From the NCBI RefSeq assembly GCF_003097535.1, contig NZ_CP029187.1, positions 3,488,757 to 3,552,756 of the forward strand: a stretch of DNA of 64,000 nucleotides. Reading direction: 5' to 3'. This document shows positions 27,234-36,800 of the stretch, in pieces (within the stretch, counting starts at the first letter, position 1; the number at the start of each line of letters is the position of its first letter). Source of the DNA: Flavobacterium pallidum. GTDB lineage: Bacteria > Bacteroidota > Bacteroidia > Flavobacteriales > Flavobacteriaceae. Both the position numbers and the translations under genes were made by a program. The notes beneath the pieces were generated by a model. The model worked only from the letters and a program-made list of their open reading frames with translations, was not told the origin of the DNA and searched no databases.

Positions 27234-27304
27234 TTAATTAAAATAAACGCAAATATACAGTTTTAGAATAGATTTCAGGTTAAGCGTTCCACCAATCCGC
27301 TTTT

Positions 27305-27367
27305 ATCTCATTTTCCAATTATCGAATTTTCTAATTATCAAATTATTAAATTTTCTAATTATCTCAC
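27305..27367. repeat. AT-rich repeat of AATTTTCTAATTATC units
   Basis: Three imperfect units of about 15-28 bases (ATTTTCCAATTATC, AATTTTCTAATTATC, AATTTTCTAATTATC) lie between divergent genes. Related sequence occurs at 24795-24835. It abuts a TATCTTTG -7-like box at 27368-27375 for the gene at 27393. Confidence 0.55.
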
Positions 27368-27392
27368 TATCTTTGCGCCTTATTTTCAAAAA

Positions 27393-27938
27393 GTGGATAA
27401 GGAAATTGTTGTGATTATCGGCGGTCCCGGAACTGGTAAAACTACCATCATTGACGGGCTCACGGCAAAAGGATACTGCTGCTATCCCGAGATTTCGCGC
27501 GAAGTGACCCTTGAAGCAAAAAAACAGGGTATCGAACAATTGTTCCTTGAAAATCCACTGCTGTTCAGCGAATTGTTGCTTGAAGGCCGCAAGAAACAAT
27601 TTGTCAATGCCTGCGCAGAATCACACGACATTGTATTCCTTGACCGCGGCATTCCCGATGTTTTGGCTTATATGCATTATATTGGTGACAGTTATCCGGC
27701 ACATTTTGATGCCGCCTGCCGCGAAAACACCTACACTAAAATTTTCATCCTGCCACCCTGGGAGGAAATTTATGAAAGCGATGACGAGCGCTACGAAAAT
27801 TTTGAACAGGCAAAACTCATTTACAGCCATTTAACCGAAACTTACGAAGGTTACGGATACCATCTGATTGACGTACCGAAAGGAACCGTTGAAGAACGCA
27901 TCGGTTTTATTCTGGAAAACCTGAAGGTCAAGGCCTAA
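27393..27938 (+). CDS. AAA-type ATPase/kinase, NadR-like P-loop protein
   Basis: The 181-residue protein has a P-loop GGPGTGKTT at residues 9-17 and a Walker-B-like region IVFLDRGIPDVLAY, the layout of AAA_28/NadR-type small kinases. The start codon is GTG; no ATG fits. The substrate is unknown. Related small P-loop proteins phosphorylate nucleosides or similar molecules. The gap of 108 bases before recQ argues for separate transcription. Confidence 0.75.
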   Translation: MDKEIVVIIGGPGTGKTTIIDGLTAKGYCCYPEISREVTLEAKKQGIEQLFLENPLLFSELLLEGRKKQFVNACAESHDIVFLDRGIPDVLAYMHYIGDSYPAHFDAACRENTYTKIFILPPWEEIYESDDERYENFEQAKLIYSHLTETYEGYGYHLIDVPKGTVEERIGFILENLKVKA

Positions 27939-28046
27939 AGTCTCGTTTGCAATTTTCCTTTCAGAAAGGATTATCTTTATCCTGATAAAATTTACTGAAC
28001 CCCGAATTTACAATTCGCAATCCTTTAATTCCTGATTATTCCCGCC

Positions 28047-29945
28047 ATGTCCACAGCCGTAGAAATCCTCAAAAAATATTGGAATCATGACAGTTTCCGC
28101 AGTGCGCAGCAGGAGATCATCGATTCGGTTCTGGAAGGCCGCGATACTTTTGCGCTTTTACCCACCGGTGGCGGAAAATCGATTTGCTTCCAGGTTCCGG
28201 CCATGATGAAAGACGGGATTTGCCTGGTCATTTCGCCTTTGGTCGCCTTGATGAAAGACCAGGTTTCGAATCTTGACAAAAGAAACATCAAAGCCATTGC
28301 ACTGACCGGCGGGCTCCATACTGATGAAATATCCGATCTGCTTGACAATTGTGAGTTCGGGAATTATAAATTCCTGTATTTATCGCCGGAAAGGCTGCAG
28401 TCAGACTGGATCATCGAGCGCCTGAAAAACCTTCCCATAAACCTTATCGCGATTGATGAAGCGCATTGTGTCTCGCAATGGGGGCATGATTTCCGTCCGG
28501 CATATCTTAAAATCATCAATCTCAAAACACATTTCCATAAAATCCCTTTTCTGGCACTTACCGCTTCTGCCACTGAAAAAGTTCGGGGGGACATCATTTC
28601 ACAATTGGGAATGGAGCAGGTTGCCGTTTTCCAAAAATCGTTTGAGCGCAACAATATCGCCTATATGGTTTTTGAAGCGGAAGACAAGCTACACCACATT
28701 TCCCGGATCCTGAAAAAAAACCCGCAGCCTTCAATCATTTACGTCCGAAACCGCAAATCCTGCCACGATACCGCTTCGCAACTGCAATCGCTGGGGTTTT
28801 CGGCCACCTATTACCATGGAGGGCTTTCGGCATCTGAAAAATCAAAGAACATGGCGTCCTGGATGGACGAAAAAAAGCAGGTTATTGTAGCCACCAACGC
28901 GTTCGGAATGGGCATTGACAAAGCAAATGTCAAAACTGTTATCCACATCCAGCTTCCTGAAAACATAGAGAATTATTACCAGGAATCCGGGCGCGCGGGA
29001 CGGAATGAAGAAAAGGCCTTCGCGGTGCTTTTGTTCAGCCCGTCGGATCCGGTACAGGCGGGAAATCAGTTCATTTCAGTATTGCCGGATAAGGAATTCC
29101 TGACCAGGATGTTTATTAAATTGTGTAATTATTTACGCATTGCTTACGGAGAAGGCATCGATGAAAATTTTGGTTTTAACCTGAATCATTTTTGCAGCCA
29201 ATATGAATTTCCTGTCTTAAAAACCTACAATGCTTTACAGTTCCTGGACCGCCAGGGCATCGTAACACTCTCGCAGGAATTTTCGGAAAAAGTATCGGTG
29301 CAGTTTGTCATTGATTCCAAGGAAATATTGCGGTACATGAGCCTGAATCCGAAGGAAGAACCTGTAATCGCGTCTATATTACGGAATTACAGCGGCATTT
29401 ATGATTCACCATCGGCTTTGAACTTAAGCCTCATTGCAAAGAAAAGCGGGGCATCTGAAAGCGATATCATACAGGTACTGAAAAAACTCGATGATCGTGG
29501 ACTCATTGATTACAAAGCCAAAAGCAACGATGCCACTTTGGTTTTTAATGAAATACGCGAAGACGAAAAGACCATCAACCGGGTTTCGAAATATCTTGAG
29601 AGGCAAAATCAGCAAAAAAAGGAGCAGCTTCAGGCTGTTTTAGAATATGTTACCAATAAAAACACGTGTAAAAGCCGTTTGATCCTGAAGTATTTCGGGG
29701 AAAAAGATGCAAAGGATTGCGGCATCTGCTCGTATTGCATTTCGAAACAAAAGAAACCATCATCGGGAGTTTCAATCGCCGCTGAAATCCATCATTTACT
29801 GCAATCGCAGGCATTAAATTCACGCGAAATCCAAAATCTTGTCAAACATCCGGCAGACGATATTATCTTTGCATTGAAACAGCTGATCGACCATCATGTC
29901 ATTGAAATTGGCGCCGACAACAGATATACCTTAAGCAAAAAATGA
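28047..29945 (+). CDS. recQ: RecQ-family DNA helicase
   Basis: The 632-residue protein has Walker A PTGGGKS, the DEAH-type box IDEAHCVSQWGHDFRP, the helicase-C arginine motif GRAGRNE and a four-Cys zinc site (CKSR...CGICSYC) of the RecQ-C-terminal domain. The tail (about 560-632) resembles a winged helix rather than an HRDC domain. It unwinds DNA 3' to 5' in recombination repair. A 4-base overlap with fmt shows translational coupling. A genome may carry more than one RecQ, so the symbol is by family only. Confidence 0.9.
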   Translation: MSTAVEILKKYWNHDSFRSAQQEIIDSVLEGRDTFALLPTGGGKSICFQVPAMMKDGICLVISPLVALMKDQVSNLDKRNIKAIALTGGLHTDEISDLLDNCEFGNYKFLYLSPERLQSDWIIERLKNLPINLIAIDEAHCVSQWGHDFRPAYLKIINLKTHFHKIPFLALTASATEKVRGDIISQLGMEQVAVFQKSFERNNIAYMVFEAEDKLHHISRILKKNPQPSIIYVRNRKSCHDTASQLQSLGFSATYYHGGLSASEKSKNMASWMDEKKQVIVATNAFGMGIDKANVKTVIHIQLPENIENYYQESGRAGRNEEKAFAVLLFSPSDPVQAGNQFISVLPDKEFLTRMFIKLCNYLRIAYGEGIDENFGFNLNHFCSQYEFPVLKTYNALQFLDRQGIVTLSQEFSEKVSVQFVIDSKEILRYMSLNPKEEPVIASILRNYSGIYDSPSALNLSLIAKKSGASESDIIQVLKKLDDRGLIDYKAKSNDATLVFNEIREDEKTINRVSKYLERQNQQKKEQLQAVLEYVTNKNTCKSRLILKYFGEKDAKDCGICSYCISKQKKPSSGVSIAAEIHHLLQSQALNSREIQNLVKHPADDIIFALKQLIDHHVIEIGADNRYTLSKK

Positions 29946-30889
29946 GAAAATTGAGAATTGTATTCATGGGTACGCCGGAATTCGCCGTCGGAATCCTCGA
30001 CACCATACTTAAAAACAATTATGACGTGGCCGCGGTGATTACGGCACCGGACAAACCGGCAGGCCGCGGGCAGAAAATCAAATATTCGGCGGTGAAAGAA
30101 TATGCTTTGGAACACCGCCTGAAAATCCTGCAGCCAACGAACCTGAAAGATGGCGCTTTTTTACAGGATTTGAAAAGCCTTGATGCCAATCTCCAGATCA
30201 TCGTAGCGTTCAGGATGCTTCCGAAAGCCGTTTGGGAAATGCCTGAATATGGCACATTTAACCTGCATGCCTCGCTGCTTCCACAATATCGCGGTGCTGC
30301 GCCAATCAATTGGGCGATCATCAACGGAGAGACCAAAACGGGCGTGACGACATTCTTTATTGACGATAAGATCGATACCGGTGCGATGATCCTGAGTAAT
30401 GGGATTTCGATTTTCGAAAATGAGAATGCCGGGCAGCTATACGACCGTTTGATGGAAATCGGGAGCGAAACCGTCATCGATACTCTAAAACTGATTGAAT
30501 CCGGCCCTGTAGAAACGCATATACAAACCAATTCGGCTGAATTAAAAACCGCTTACAAGCTTAACCGCGAGAACTGCAAAATCGACTGGAACCTGCCCGG
30601 GAAAGCAATCCATGACCTTATAAGGGGTTTGTCTCCTTATCCGGCAGCCTGGTGTTTTTTTGAGGATGGGAATGAACCGCAGTCCATTAAGATTTATGAG
30701 GCTGCGTTTGAAAAGGCAACTCACAACATCACTGCCGGCTTGATGAAAACCGACAAAAAAACGATTCGGGTAGCGGTTGCTGATGGTTACGTCCATATTT
30801 ACAGTCTGCAGTTTCCGGGAAAGAAAAAAATGACCGCTTCGGAATTGCTGAATGGGATGACTTTCGGAGAAGACGCAAAACTCAGCTGA
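29942..30889 (+). CDS. fmt: Methionyl-tRNA formyltransferase
   Basis: The 315-residue protein begins LRIVFMGTPEFAV and carries the formyl-folate site HASLLPQYRGAAPINWAI and the FIDDKIDTG loop, followed by an OB-like C-terminal domain. It formylates initiator Met-tRNA with 10-formyl-THF. Its ATG overlaps the recQ stop as ATGA. Confidence 0.95.
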   Translation: MRKLRIVFMGTPEFAVGILDTILKNNYDVAAVITAPDKPAGRGQKIKYSAVKEYALEHRLKILQPTNLKDGAFLQDLKSLDANLQIIVAFRMLPKAVWEMPEYGTFNLHASLLPQYRGAAPINWAIINGETKTGVTTFFIDDKIDTGAMILSNGISIFENENAGQLYDRLMEIGSETVIDTLKLIESGPVETHIQTNSAELKTAYKLNRENCKIDWNLPGKAIHDLIRGLSPYPAAWCFFEDGNEPQSIKIYEAAFEKATHNITAGLMKTDKKTIRVAVADGYVHIYSLQFPGKKKMTASELLNGMTFGEDAKLS

Positions 30890-30938
30890 CCTTGCGCCAA
30901 TACTGAGATGAAGCTGTTTTCGAAAAAAACAAACAAGT

Positions 30939-30967
30939 TTATCAACAAATGAATTGACTTATCAACA
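30939..30967 (+). other. Pair of TTATCAACA boxes upstream of HU
   Basis: TTATCAACA occurs at 30939-30947 and 30959-30967, 20 bases apart, just before the HU promoter. It differs from the DnaA box TTATCCACA at one base. Other single copies are at 20964-20972 and, reversed, 42252-42260. Confidence 0.4.
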
Positions 30968-30993
30968 AAAAAGCGAAAATCCGTCCTGAACGC

Positions 30994-31023
30994 TTGCACA
31001 GTAAGGAATTCCTGCTAAATTTG
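30994..31023 (+). promoter_or_regulatory. Promoter of the HU gene
   Basis: TTG at 30994-30996, 19 bases, then TAAATTTG at 31016-31023. The ATG follows 46 bases later. Confidence 0.75.
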
Positions 31024-31068
31024 TTTCTATTAACAGAATTTTTAACCAACAAATTAATAACTATTATT

Positions 31069-31341
31069 ATGAACAAATCAGAATTAATCGATGCAATGGC
31101 TGCTGATGCAGGAATTTCTAAAGCAGCTGCAAAAGCGGCATTAGAGTCAATGTTGAAAAATGTAGCTGGTGCTTTGAACAACGGCGGAAGAGTATCTTTG
31201 GTTGGATTCGGATCTTGGTCAGTATCTGACAGGGCTGCAAGAGACGGAAGAAACCCACAAACAGGAGCAACAATCAAGATTGCTGCTAAAAAAGTAGTAA
31301 AATTCAAAGCAGGTGCTGAATTGGAAGGCGGCTTGAAATAA
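31069..31341 (+). CDS. HU-family DNA-binding protein
   Basis: The 90-residue protein begins MNKSELIDAMAADAGISK and contains GFGSWSVSDRAARDGRNPQTGATI, the HU/IHF DNA-binding beta-arm with its conserved NPxTG tip. It bends and packages DNA as a dimer. An in-frame ATG at 30994 would overlap the promoter, so 31069 is chosen. Codon use is clearly biased (GCT, GGA, AAA), as expected of an abundant protein. It is monocistronic with a strong terminator. Confidence 0.95.
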   Translation: MNKSELIDAMAADAGISKAAAKAALESMLKNVAGALNNGGRVSLVGFGSWSVSDRAARDGRNPQTGATIKIAAKKVVKFKAGAELEGGLK

Positions 31342-31366
31342 TCACTTTTTCCAAAATATAAATGAA

Positions 31367-31391
31367 AAGCCTTCCAACGAAGGCTTTTTTT
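31367..31391 (+). terminator. Terminator of the HU gene
   Basis: GCCTTC pairs with GAAGGC around CAAC, followed by seven T. Confidence 0.85.
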
Positions 31392-31432
31392 ATTGTTATA
31401 TATAAGTTAAGTAGTAAAAACGTAAGATTATA

Positions 31433-31465
31433 TTTGGAAAATTAATTTTTTTATTGCTAAATTTA
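31433..31465 (+). promoter_or_regulatory. Candidate promoter of the YqgE gene
   Basis: TTTG at 31433-31436, 21 bases, then TAAATTTA at 31458-31465. This places the start site just before the ATG at 31482 and argues against the TTG codon at 31473. Confidence 0.45.
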
Positions 31466-31481
31466 GTAAAAATTGAGCAAA

Positions 31482-32042
31482 ATGATTTCAGACAAACTGG
31501 AGAAGGGACATTTGCTAATTGCAGAGCCATCGATAATCGGAGACCTTTCGTTCAACAGATCGGTAATACTCTTGGCAGACCACAATGCTGAAGGTTCAGT
31601 AGGTTTTATCATCAACAAACCATTGAAATACACCATTAATGAATTGGTTCCTGAAATCAATGCCAAATTTAAAATCTACAACGGCGGCCCTGTGGAGCAG
31701 GACAACCTTTATTTCATCCATAACATCCCTGAACTGATACCTAACAGCATAGAAATCTCGAACGGGATTTACTGGGGAGGTGATTTTGAATCTACAAAGG
31801 AACTCATCAACCAGGGTGAAATCAATAAGGAAAACATACGCTTCTTTTTAGGGTACACCGGATGGGAACCCAAACAGCTGGAATCTGAAATGGATTCCAA
31901 TTCCTGGATTATTGCCCGAAACGATTATGAAAACCGCATCATCGGGAAATCCACAACGAATTTCTGGAAAGAGAAGATTATTGAGTTGGGTGGCGATTAC
32001 CTGATCTGGTCTAACGCCCCGGAAAACCCGATCCTGAATTAA
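31482..32042 (+). CDS. YqgE/AlgH-family protein
   Basis: The 186-residue protein has GHLLIAEPSIIGDLSFNRSV and GSVGFIINKPL, followed by YNGGPV and WGGDF, the conserved core of UPF0301 (YqgE/AlgH). The biochemical role is unclear. The frame extends to a TTG at 31473, but the ATG at 31482 fits the family and promoter. Its stop codon overlaps that of the aminotransferase gene on the other strand (shared TTAA). Confidence 0.9.
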   Translation: MISDKLEKGHLLIAEPSIIGDLSFNRSVILLADHNAEGSVGFIINKPLKYTINELVPEINAKFKIYNGGPVEQDNLYFIHNIPELIPNSIEISNGIYWGGDFESTKELINQGEINKENIRFFLGYTGWEPKQLESEMDSNSWIIARNDYENRIIGKSTTNFWKEKIIELGGDYLIWSNAPENPILN

Positions 32043-32878
32043 CCCAATCGGATCTGTGTATTGAGTTTTTGCAATAATGTTTGCGCAAGGGAGGATCCGA
32101 ATTCCTTTTTACGGTATTTCGAAACCGGTTGTATTCCTATTATAATATTGGTGATGAAAATTTCGTCAGCCTTTTGCAAATCGAACGGTGATATAACCTG
32201 TTCCAGTACTTCCAGGTGTTCCATTTTTTTAGCCAATGCCAGAACCTGCCGGCGCATCACGCCATTTACACAGCCTTCGGACACGGGTGGCGTAACCAGT
32301 TTCCCATCAGTAAGCATAAAAACATTTCCCTGCACCGCTTCAATCACATTTTTTTCATCGTTGAGCAGCAGGCAATTCTGCAAGTCATTTTCTTTGGCAT
32401 AAATGGCGGCGGCGACATTAAGCAGCCTGTTCGTGGATTTTATACCGGAAAGCAATTGTCTGGCAACGTAAAAATCCTTGTACAGGTCAACTTCATAAGT
32501 GGTGTACCCTATCTGGTATAACGGATTCTCTAATTTTGAAACCGAAATAAGGAATGACACATTATGGTCTTCCGGCAAATATCTTCCGCCATCATTACGG
32601 TAAACTGTAATCCGTGCACGTGCGGAGGCGCTGCAATTTTCAGCATTGGCCAGGGTCAGGACCTGTTCCTCGAAATACTCCAGCGTAAAATTCATAGGGA
32701 TTTCCATACGGACAACCCGCATCGAGGCCATCAGCCTGAAATAATGATCTTCTGAAAAGAGGATCCTGCCATCGAGGATCTTTAGCGTTTCAAAGACCGC
32801 GTCACCGTAGAGAAAACCGCGATTTCCGGCCAATTGTGCATTTTCAGTTTCGAAGATTGTACCGTTAAAATTTACCAT
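32039..32878 (-). CDS. Aminotransferase class IV (PabC/IlvE/D-amino acid type)
   Basis: The 279-residue protein has the class IV pattern: RGFLYGDAVFETLKI near residues 20-33, a Lys in SGIKSTNRLLN as the likely PLP-binding residue, and NVIEAVQGNVFM. Candidate reactions are 4-amino-4-deoxychorismate lyase (PabC, folate synthesis) or a branched-chain or D-amino-acid transaminase. I favour PabC on length and overall look, but motifs alone do not settle it. It lies 51 bases behind the START-domain gene, and a terminator hairpin sits in that gap. Confidence 0.8.
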   Translation of the reverse strand: MVNFNGTIFETENAQLAGNRGFLYGDAVFETLKILDGRILFSEDHYFRLMASMRVVRMEIPMNFTLEYFEEQVLTLANAENCSASARARITVYRNDGGRYLPEDHNVSFLISVSKLENPLYQIGYTTYEVDLYKDFYVARQLLSGIKSTNRLLNVAAAIYAKENDLQNCLLLNDEKNVIEAVQGNVFMLTDGKLVTPPVSEGCVNGVMRRQVLALAKKMEHLEVLEQVISPFDLQKADEIFITNIIIGIQPVSKYRKKEFGSSLAQTLLQKLNTQIRLG

Positions 32879-32904
32879 AAAAAAAGCCCTGGATTTTTCA
32901 GGGC
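32879..32904 (-). terminator. Terminator between START-domain gene and aminotransferase
   Basis: On the minus strand, GCCCTG pairs with CAGGGC around 7 bases and is followed by seven T. The aminotransferase ATG comes directly after the T-run, so that gene probably depends on read-through or on another promoter. Confidence 0.7.
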
Positions 32905-32929
32905 AAATATAAGTTTTCTGTTCCAGTAA

Positions 32930-33322
32930 TTATACCGAACCGATGACATGTTTAAGATCGGAAATCTGGTTTTCCCAAAGCAATGCCGCTTCGTCAAGCT
33001 CACTTTCCGGAGCATAATCGATAATCATCAGGGAAACGTCTTTTGTAATCTCGTCTTCGAGGATCCTGAGCTCAAAAAAGTAATCGGTATCTTCATTATT
33101 GATGTCAATCCAACGGAATTTTATTTTTTCACCGGTCTTTTTAGAGGCTACCCTAGCCTTTTCCTCAGAATCGTCCCAGATAAAAGTGAAATATTCGCCG
33201 CGGGAATTTACATTATCAGCAAACCACTCTGACAAACCGGAAGGTGTTGATATATATTGATATAGCAGCTGTGGAGAAGAATTTATAGGGAATTCCAATT
33301 CATATTTTACTTTAACTTCCAT
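32930..33322 (-). CDS. START-like domain protein (AHSA1 type)
   Basis: The 130-residue protein begins MEVKVKYELEFPINSSP. The frame extends to an ATG at 33376, but that extension is in AT-rich leader sequence. SPQLLYQYISTPSGLSEWFAD is the usual first helix-grip region of SRPBCC proteins, and FRWID and the C-terminal long helix follow. It is a small soluble hydrophobic-ligand or chaperone-cofactor-like fold; the ligand is unknown. Confidence 0.8.
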   Translation of the reverse strand: MEVKVKYELEFPINSSPQLLYQYISTPSGLSEWFADNVNSRGEYFTFIWDDSEEKARVASKKTGEKIKFRWIDINNEDTDYFFELRILEDEITKDVSLMIIDYAPESELDEAALLWENQISDLKHVIGSV

Positions 33323-33408
33323 GAAATACAGGTAATTTTTTGGGAAATATATAGAATAAAAATTAAAAAAGCGCAATTTGAAAAATTAATTTTTTTGTAG
33401 ATTTTTAA

Positions 33409-33439
33409 TTTGCAGCCAATGAATTTAATTATATATTTG
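33409..33439 (+). promoter_or_regulatory. Promoter of tRNA-Met
   Basis: TTTG at 33409-33412, 19 bases, then TATATTTG at 33432-33439. The mature tRNA 5' end is at 33477. Confidence 0.75.
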
Positions 33440-33476
33440 CACCCGCATTCGAGAATGCAATAACCGAAAAAAAAAT

Positions 33477-33550
33477 GGCGAGGTAGCTCAGTCGGTTAGA
33501 GCGCAGGATTCATAACCCTGAGGTCACGGGTTCAACTCCCGTCCTCGCTA
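33477..33550 (+). tRNA. tRNA-Met (CAT)
   Basis: This 74-base cloverleaf has acceptor stem GGCGAGG/CCTCGCT with a G1-U72 pair, D arm GCTC...GAGC, anticodon loop TTCATAA and T arm ACGGG-TTCAACT-CCCGT, with discriminator A. The anticodon is CAT. Lack of a C1-A72 mismatch and of the full three G-C anticodon-stem pairs argues against initiator tRNA, so elongator Met is preferred; the lysidine-type Ile tRNA cannot be fully excluded. CCA is not encoded. Confidence 0.93.
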
Positions 33551-33563
33551 CAGGAAAAATAAA

Positions 33564-33592
33564 AGGCTGTAAGAATTACTTACGGCCTTTTT
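33564..33592 (+). terminator. Terminator after tRNA-Met
   Basis: GGCTGTAAG pairs with CTTACGGCC around 5 bases (one G-T pair), followed by a T-run. Confidence 0.8.
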
Positions 33593-33753
33593 CTATTTTA
33601 TGCCATTTCGGTTTATAAAATAGTCTTTTTTCTTACTTCAGATCCAACAAATTTTTAATGAAGAATAATAAATTAATTAATGTAAGATATTTCTTTCTTT
33701 AAATATAAATAATGTATTTTGTCGATGAAATTATGCTTTTTATCGATAAAAAA

Positions 33754-33785
33754 TTTGGTCGCTTGATTTTCATTTAATATGTTTG
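33754..33785 (+). promoter_or_regulatory. Promoter of the giant metalloprotease gene
   Basis: TTTG at 33754-33757, 20 bases, then TATGTTTG at 33778-33785. The in-frame ATG at 33779 lies inside the -7 box, which favours the start at 33806. Confidence 0.65.
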
Positions 33786-33805
33786 GCGTACCAAATCTGA
33801 TTAAA

Positions 33806-36800
33806 ATGAAAAAAACTACACTTCTGGCAATCTTTGCCAGTATTCTTTTTGCCCCATTATGTTTTGCCCAATCGATTAACAATTGGCAATTTAAGAAGGA
33901 GTCAGACCTACCTAAAAGCACCCGAAGTCTTAAAAGAGACATTGTTCCTGCAAGATATCAGGTATTTCACCTCGACATCAATGTGTTTAGGGAAACTTTG
34001 CATGAAGCCGTTGTCAGAGATGAAAACAATCACCTTTCACATACTGTGCTTTTGTCGTTTCCGTTTGAGGATGGACGAACTGAAATGTTCAGCATTGAAA
34101 AAGTGGATGTGCTTGCGCCTGACCTTGGAGCCAAATACCCGGAAATTCAATCGTATAGGGGCGTAAGTGTAGACAATCCGCTCAATGTGATCCATTTCAG
34201 CATGTACAATAATGAATTCCGCGGATTGATTACCGGCGAGCGCACCATCTACATCGATCCTTATGCTAAAAATGAATTCGAGAATTACATCGTATACGAC
34301 CGGTCTGACTTCGTGAGAAGTGCCGATGAAGTAATGATTTGTAATTCAATTGATGAAAAGATGGATAAGATGGATCCGGTACCGAGTACACACAGGAACT
34401 CTACGGATGCGAAATACAGGACATATGATTTGGCGGTAGCCTGTACCTCTGAATATTCAGCTTATTACGGAAATACGATTTCGGGAGTTTTAGCTGCGGT
34501 GAACACGACCATTACGCGTGTAAACAGCGTGTATGAGCGTGATCTTGCAGTTCACTTTCAATTGGTTTCGGGTGAAGATCGACTGATATACATCAACAAT
34601 GTCAATAAAGATACCCCTACTGCCGATCCTGACCCTTATGACAATTACGACGGATCACAGATGCTTAGCACCAATACTTCGAATATCACGGGACTTTTAG
34701 GTGTAAATGCTTATGATGTGGGCCACGTGTTCAGTACAGGTGGTGGGGGAATCGCCAGTACCGCACCTTGTAATGCCACTGGTAAGGGACAAGGTGTAAC
34801 AGGAATCGTTACGCCGCAGTTCGATCCTTTCGATATTGATTATGTATGCCATGAAATGGGGCATCAGTTTGGCGCCGGGCATACACAAAACAATACCTGC
34901 CAATACTCGGCTACTTCAGGTTTGGAACCGGGAAGCGCTTCCACGATTATGGGATATGCGGGAATTTGTCCTCCGAACGTACAAAATAACAGTGATGCCT
35001 ATTTTCATGCCATCAGTATCCAACAGATTACCACGCAAATTGCCGGGCACACCTGTGACCTGGAAACTACTATCGTAAATAACGAGCCTGTGATTACGGC
35101 TTTTGGAAATTATACCATTCCGATTTCAACACCCTTTGTATTAACCGGAAATGCTACTGATAGCGCTGCCGACCTGTTAACGATGACCTATTGCTGGGAA
35201 CAAATGGATGCGACGACCACAGGTTTGGCGCAAACCCCACAAAGCACGAATACCACAAGGCCACAATTCAGGTCATTTTTTCCGACCACCTCCCCTTCGA
35301 GGACTTTTCCAAACCTGAATGCGATCATCAATAATACGACACCCACCTGGGAAGTGTTGCCGAGTGTAGCCAGGACAATGAAATTCCGTTGCACGGTCAG
35401 GGATAACAACCCTGTAGGCGGACAGACCAATCAGGACAATACTACGATTACCGTCGGCAGTGCCGGGCCTTTTTCAGTGACTTCGCCGAATGCAGCTGCA
35501 ACATGGTACGTTGGGGAATCTAAAACGGTTACCTGGAACGTAAACAGTACCAATACGGCTACTTATTCGGTTAACGTCAACATCAAAATGTCGACTGATG
35601 GCGGGTTGACGTATCCGATCACTTTATTGGCTGCGACGCCAAACGACGGTACTCAGGCCATTACGGTTCCAAATAATATTGGCACCAAGAACAGGATCAA
35701 GGTCGAAGCTGCCGCAAATATCTTTTTTGATATTTCCAATGCCGATTTTGAAATCAAATCCAATAAATTCGATTTGACCACGACGCAGGCCACAGTGCCG
35801 GTATGTAAACCTGCAAGTGCCGTATATACATTAAATTACGCGCCAGCTCCCGGATTCTCAGAAGTTACAACATTTAGTGCTACCAATCTGCCATCGGGTG
35901 CCATCGTGAATTTTTCACCGGCAACAATGAGCGCCTCAGGAACAGTAACGATGACCGTTTCGGGAATGAGCAGCGTGGCCATCGGAAATTACAGCATCAA
36001 CGCTGTAGGTACATCTGCATCAGCAAATATTACCTTGCCATTGACATTAAAAGTATTTGACAGTGCCATTGGAAGCGTAGCACTAAGTTCGCCTGTAAAT
36101 GGTGCTACAAACCAAGCCACATCAGTTAACCTGCAGTGGGGCGCTTTGGCAAATGCCTCTTCCTATACTGTCGAAATCGCAGCAAATCCGAACTTCAGCA
36201 CTTTACTGGAAACAGCAACAGTGACAACCAATTCATACCAGACTACTGCACTGACAACAGGCACAATCAATTATTGGAGGGTAAAACCAATCAACGCATG
36301 TATTACCGGTGCATATTCCCCGATATCCGTATTTCAGATCGCCAGTGACTATTGCCATACTTATACCAATGAATACTATGATGGGAATAACGTTTGGGAA
36401 ACCAATAGTACCAATGCCGTCATTGCAAAAATGGATGTTCCTGATGATGTGGTCATCAGCAAAGTAAGCTTTTATATGAAGGCTACGCACGCATCGCTCG
36501 CTGATATTAAAATGCAGTTCAGCGGTCCGACAGGAATTTTTGTTGAAGTGTATAACAGGGATTGTTCAGGAGCAAACTTTGATATCACTTTTGATGATGC
36601 CGGTGTCCCGCTCACGTGCGGAAACATTGATCCATTGACGACTGCAGGCATGGAAGGAATACAGCAGGCGAGCCAGCCATTGGCGAAATTTATCGGGTCA
36701 CACTCCCTGGGAACATGGACATTATTGGCTACCGACAGGGGCGCAAATGCCAGCGGTGGAACTTTCAATGACTTAAATGTAACTATTTGCGGAAAATTAC

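Noticed and set aside
31473..31481. TTG start for the YqgE gene
   Set aside because: The ATG three codons later fits the family and the candidate promoter better.
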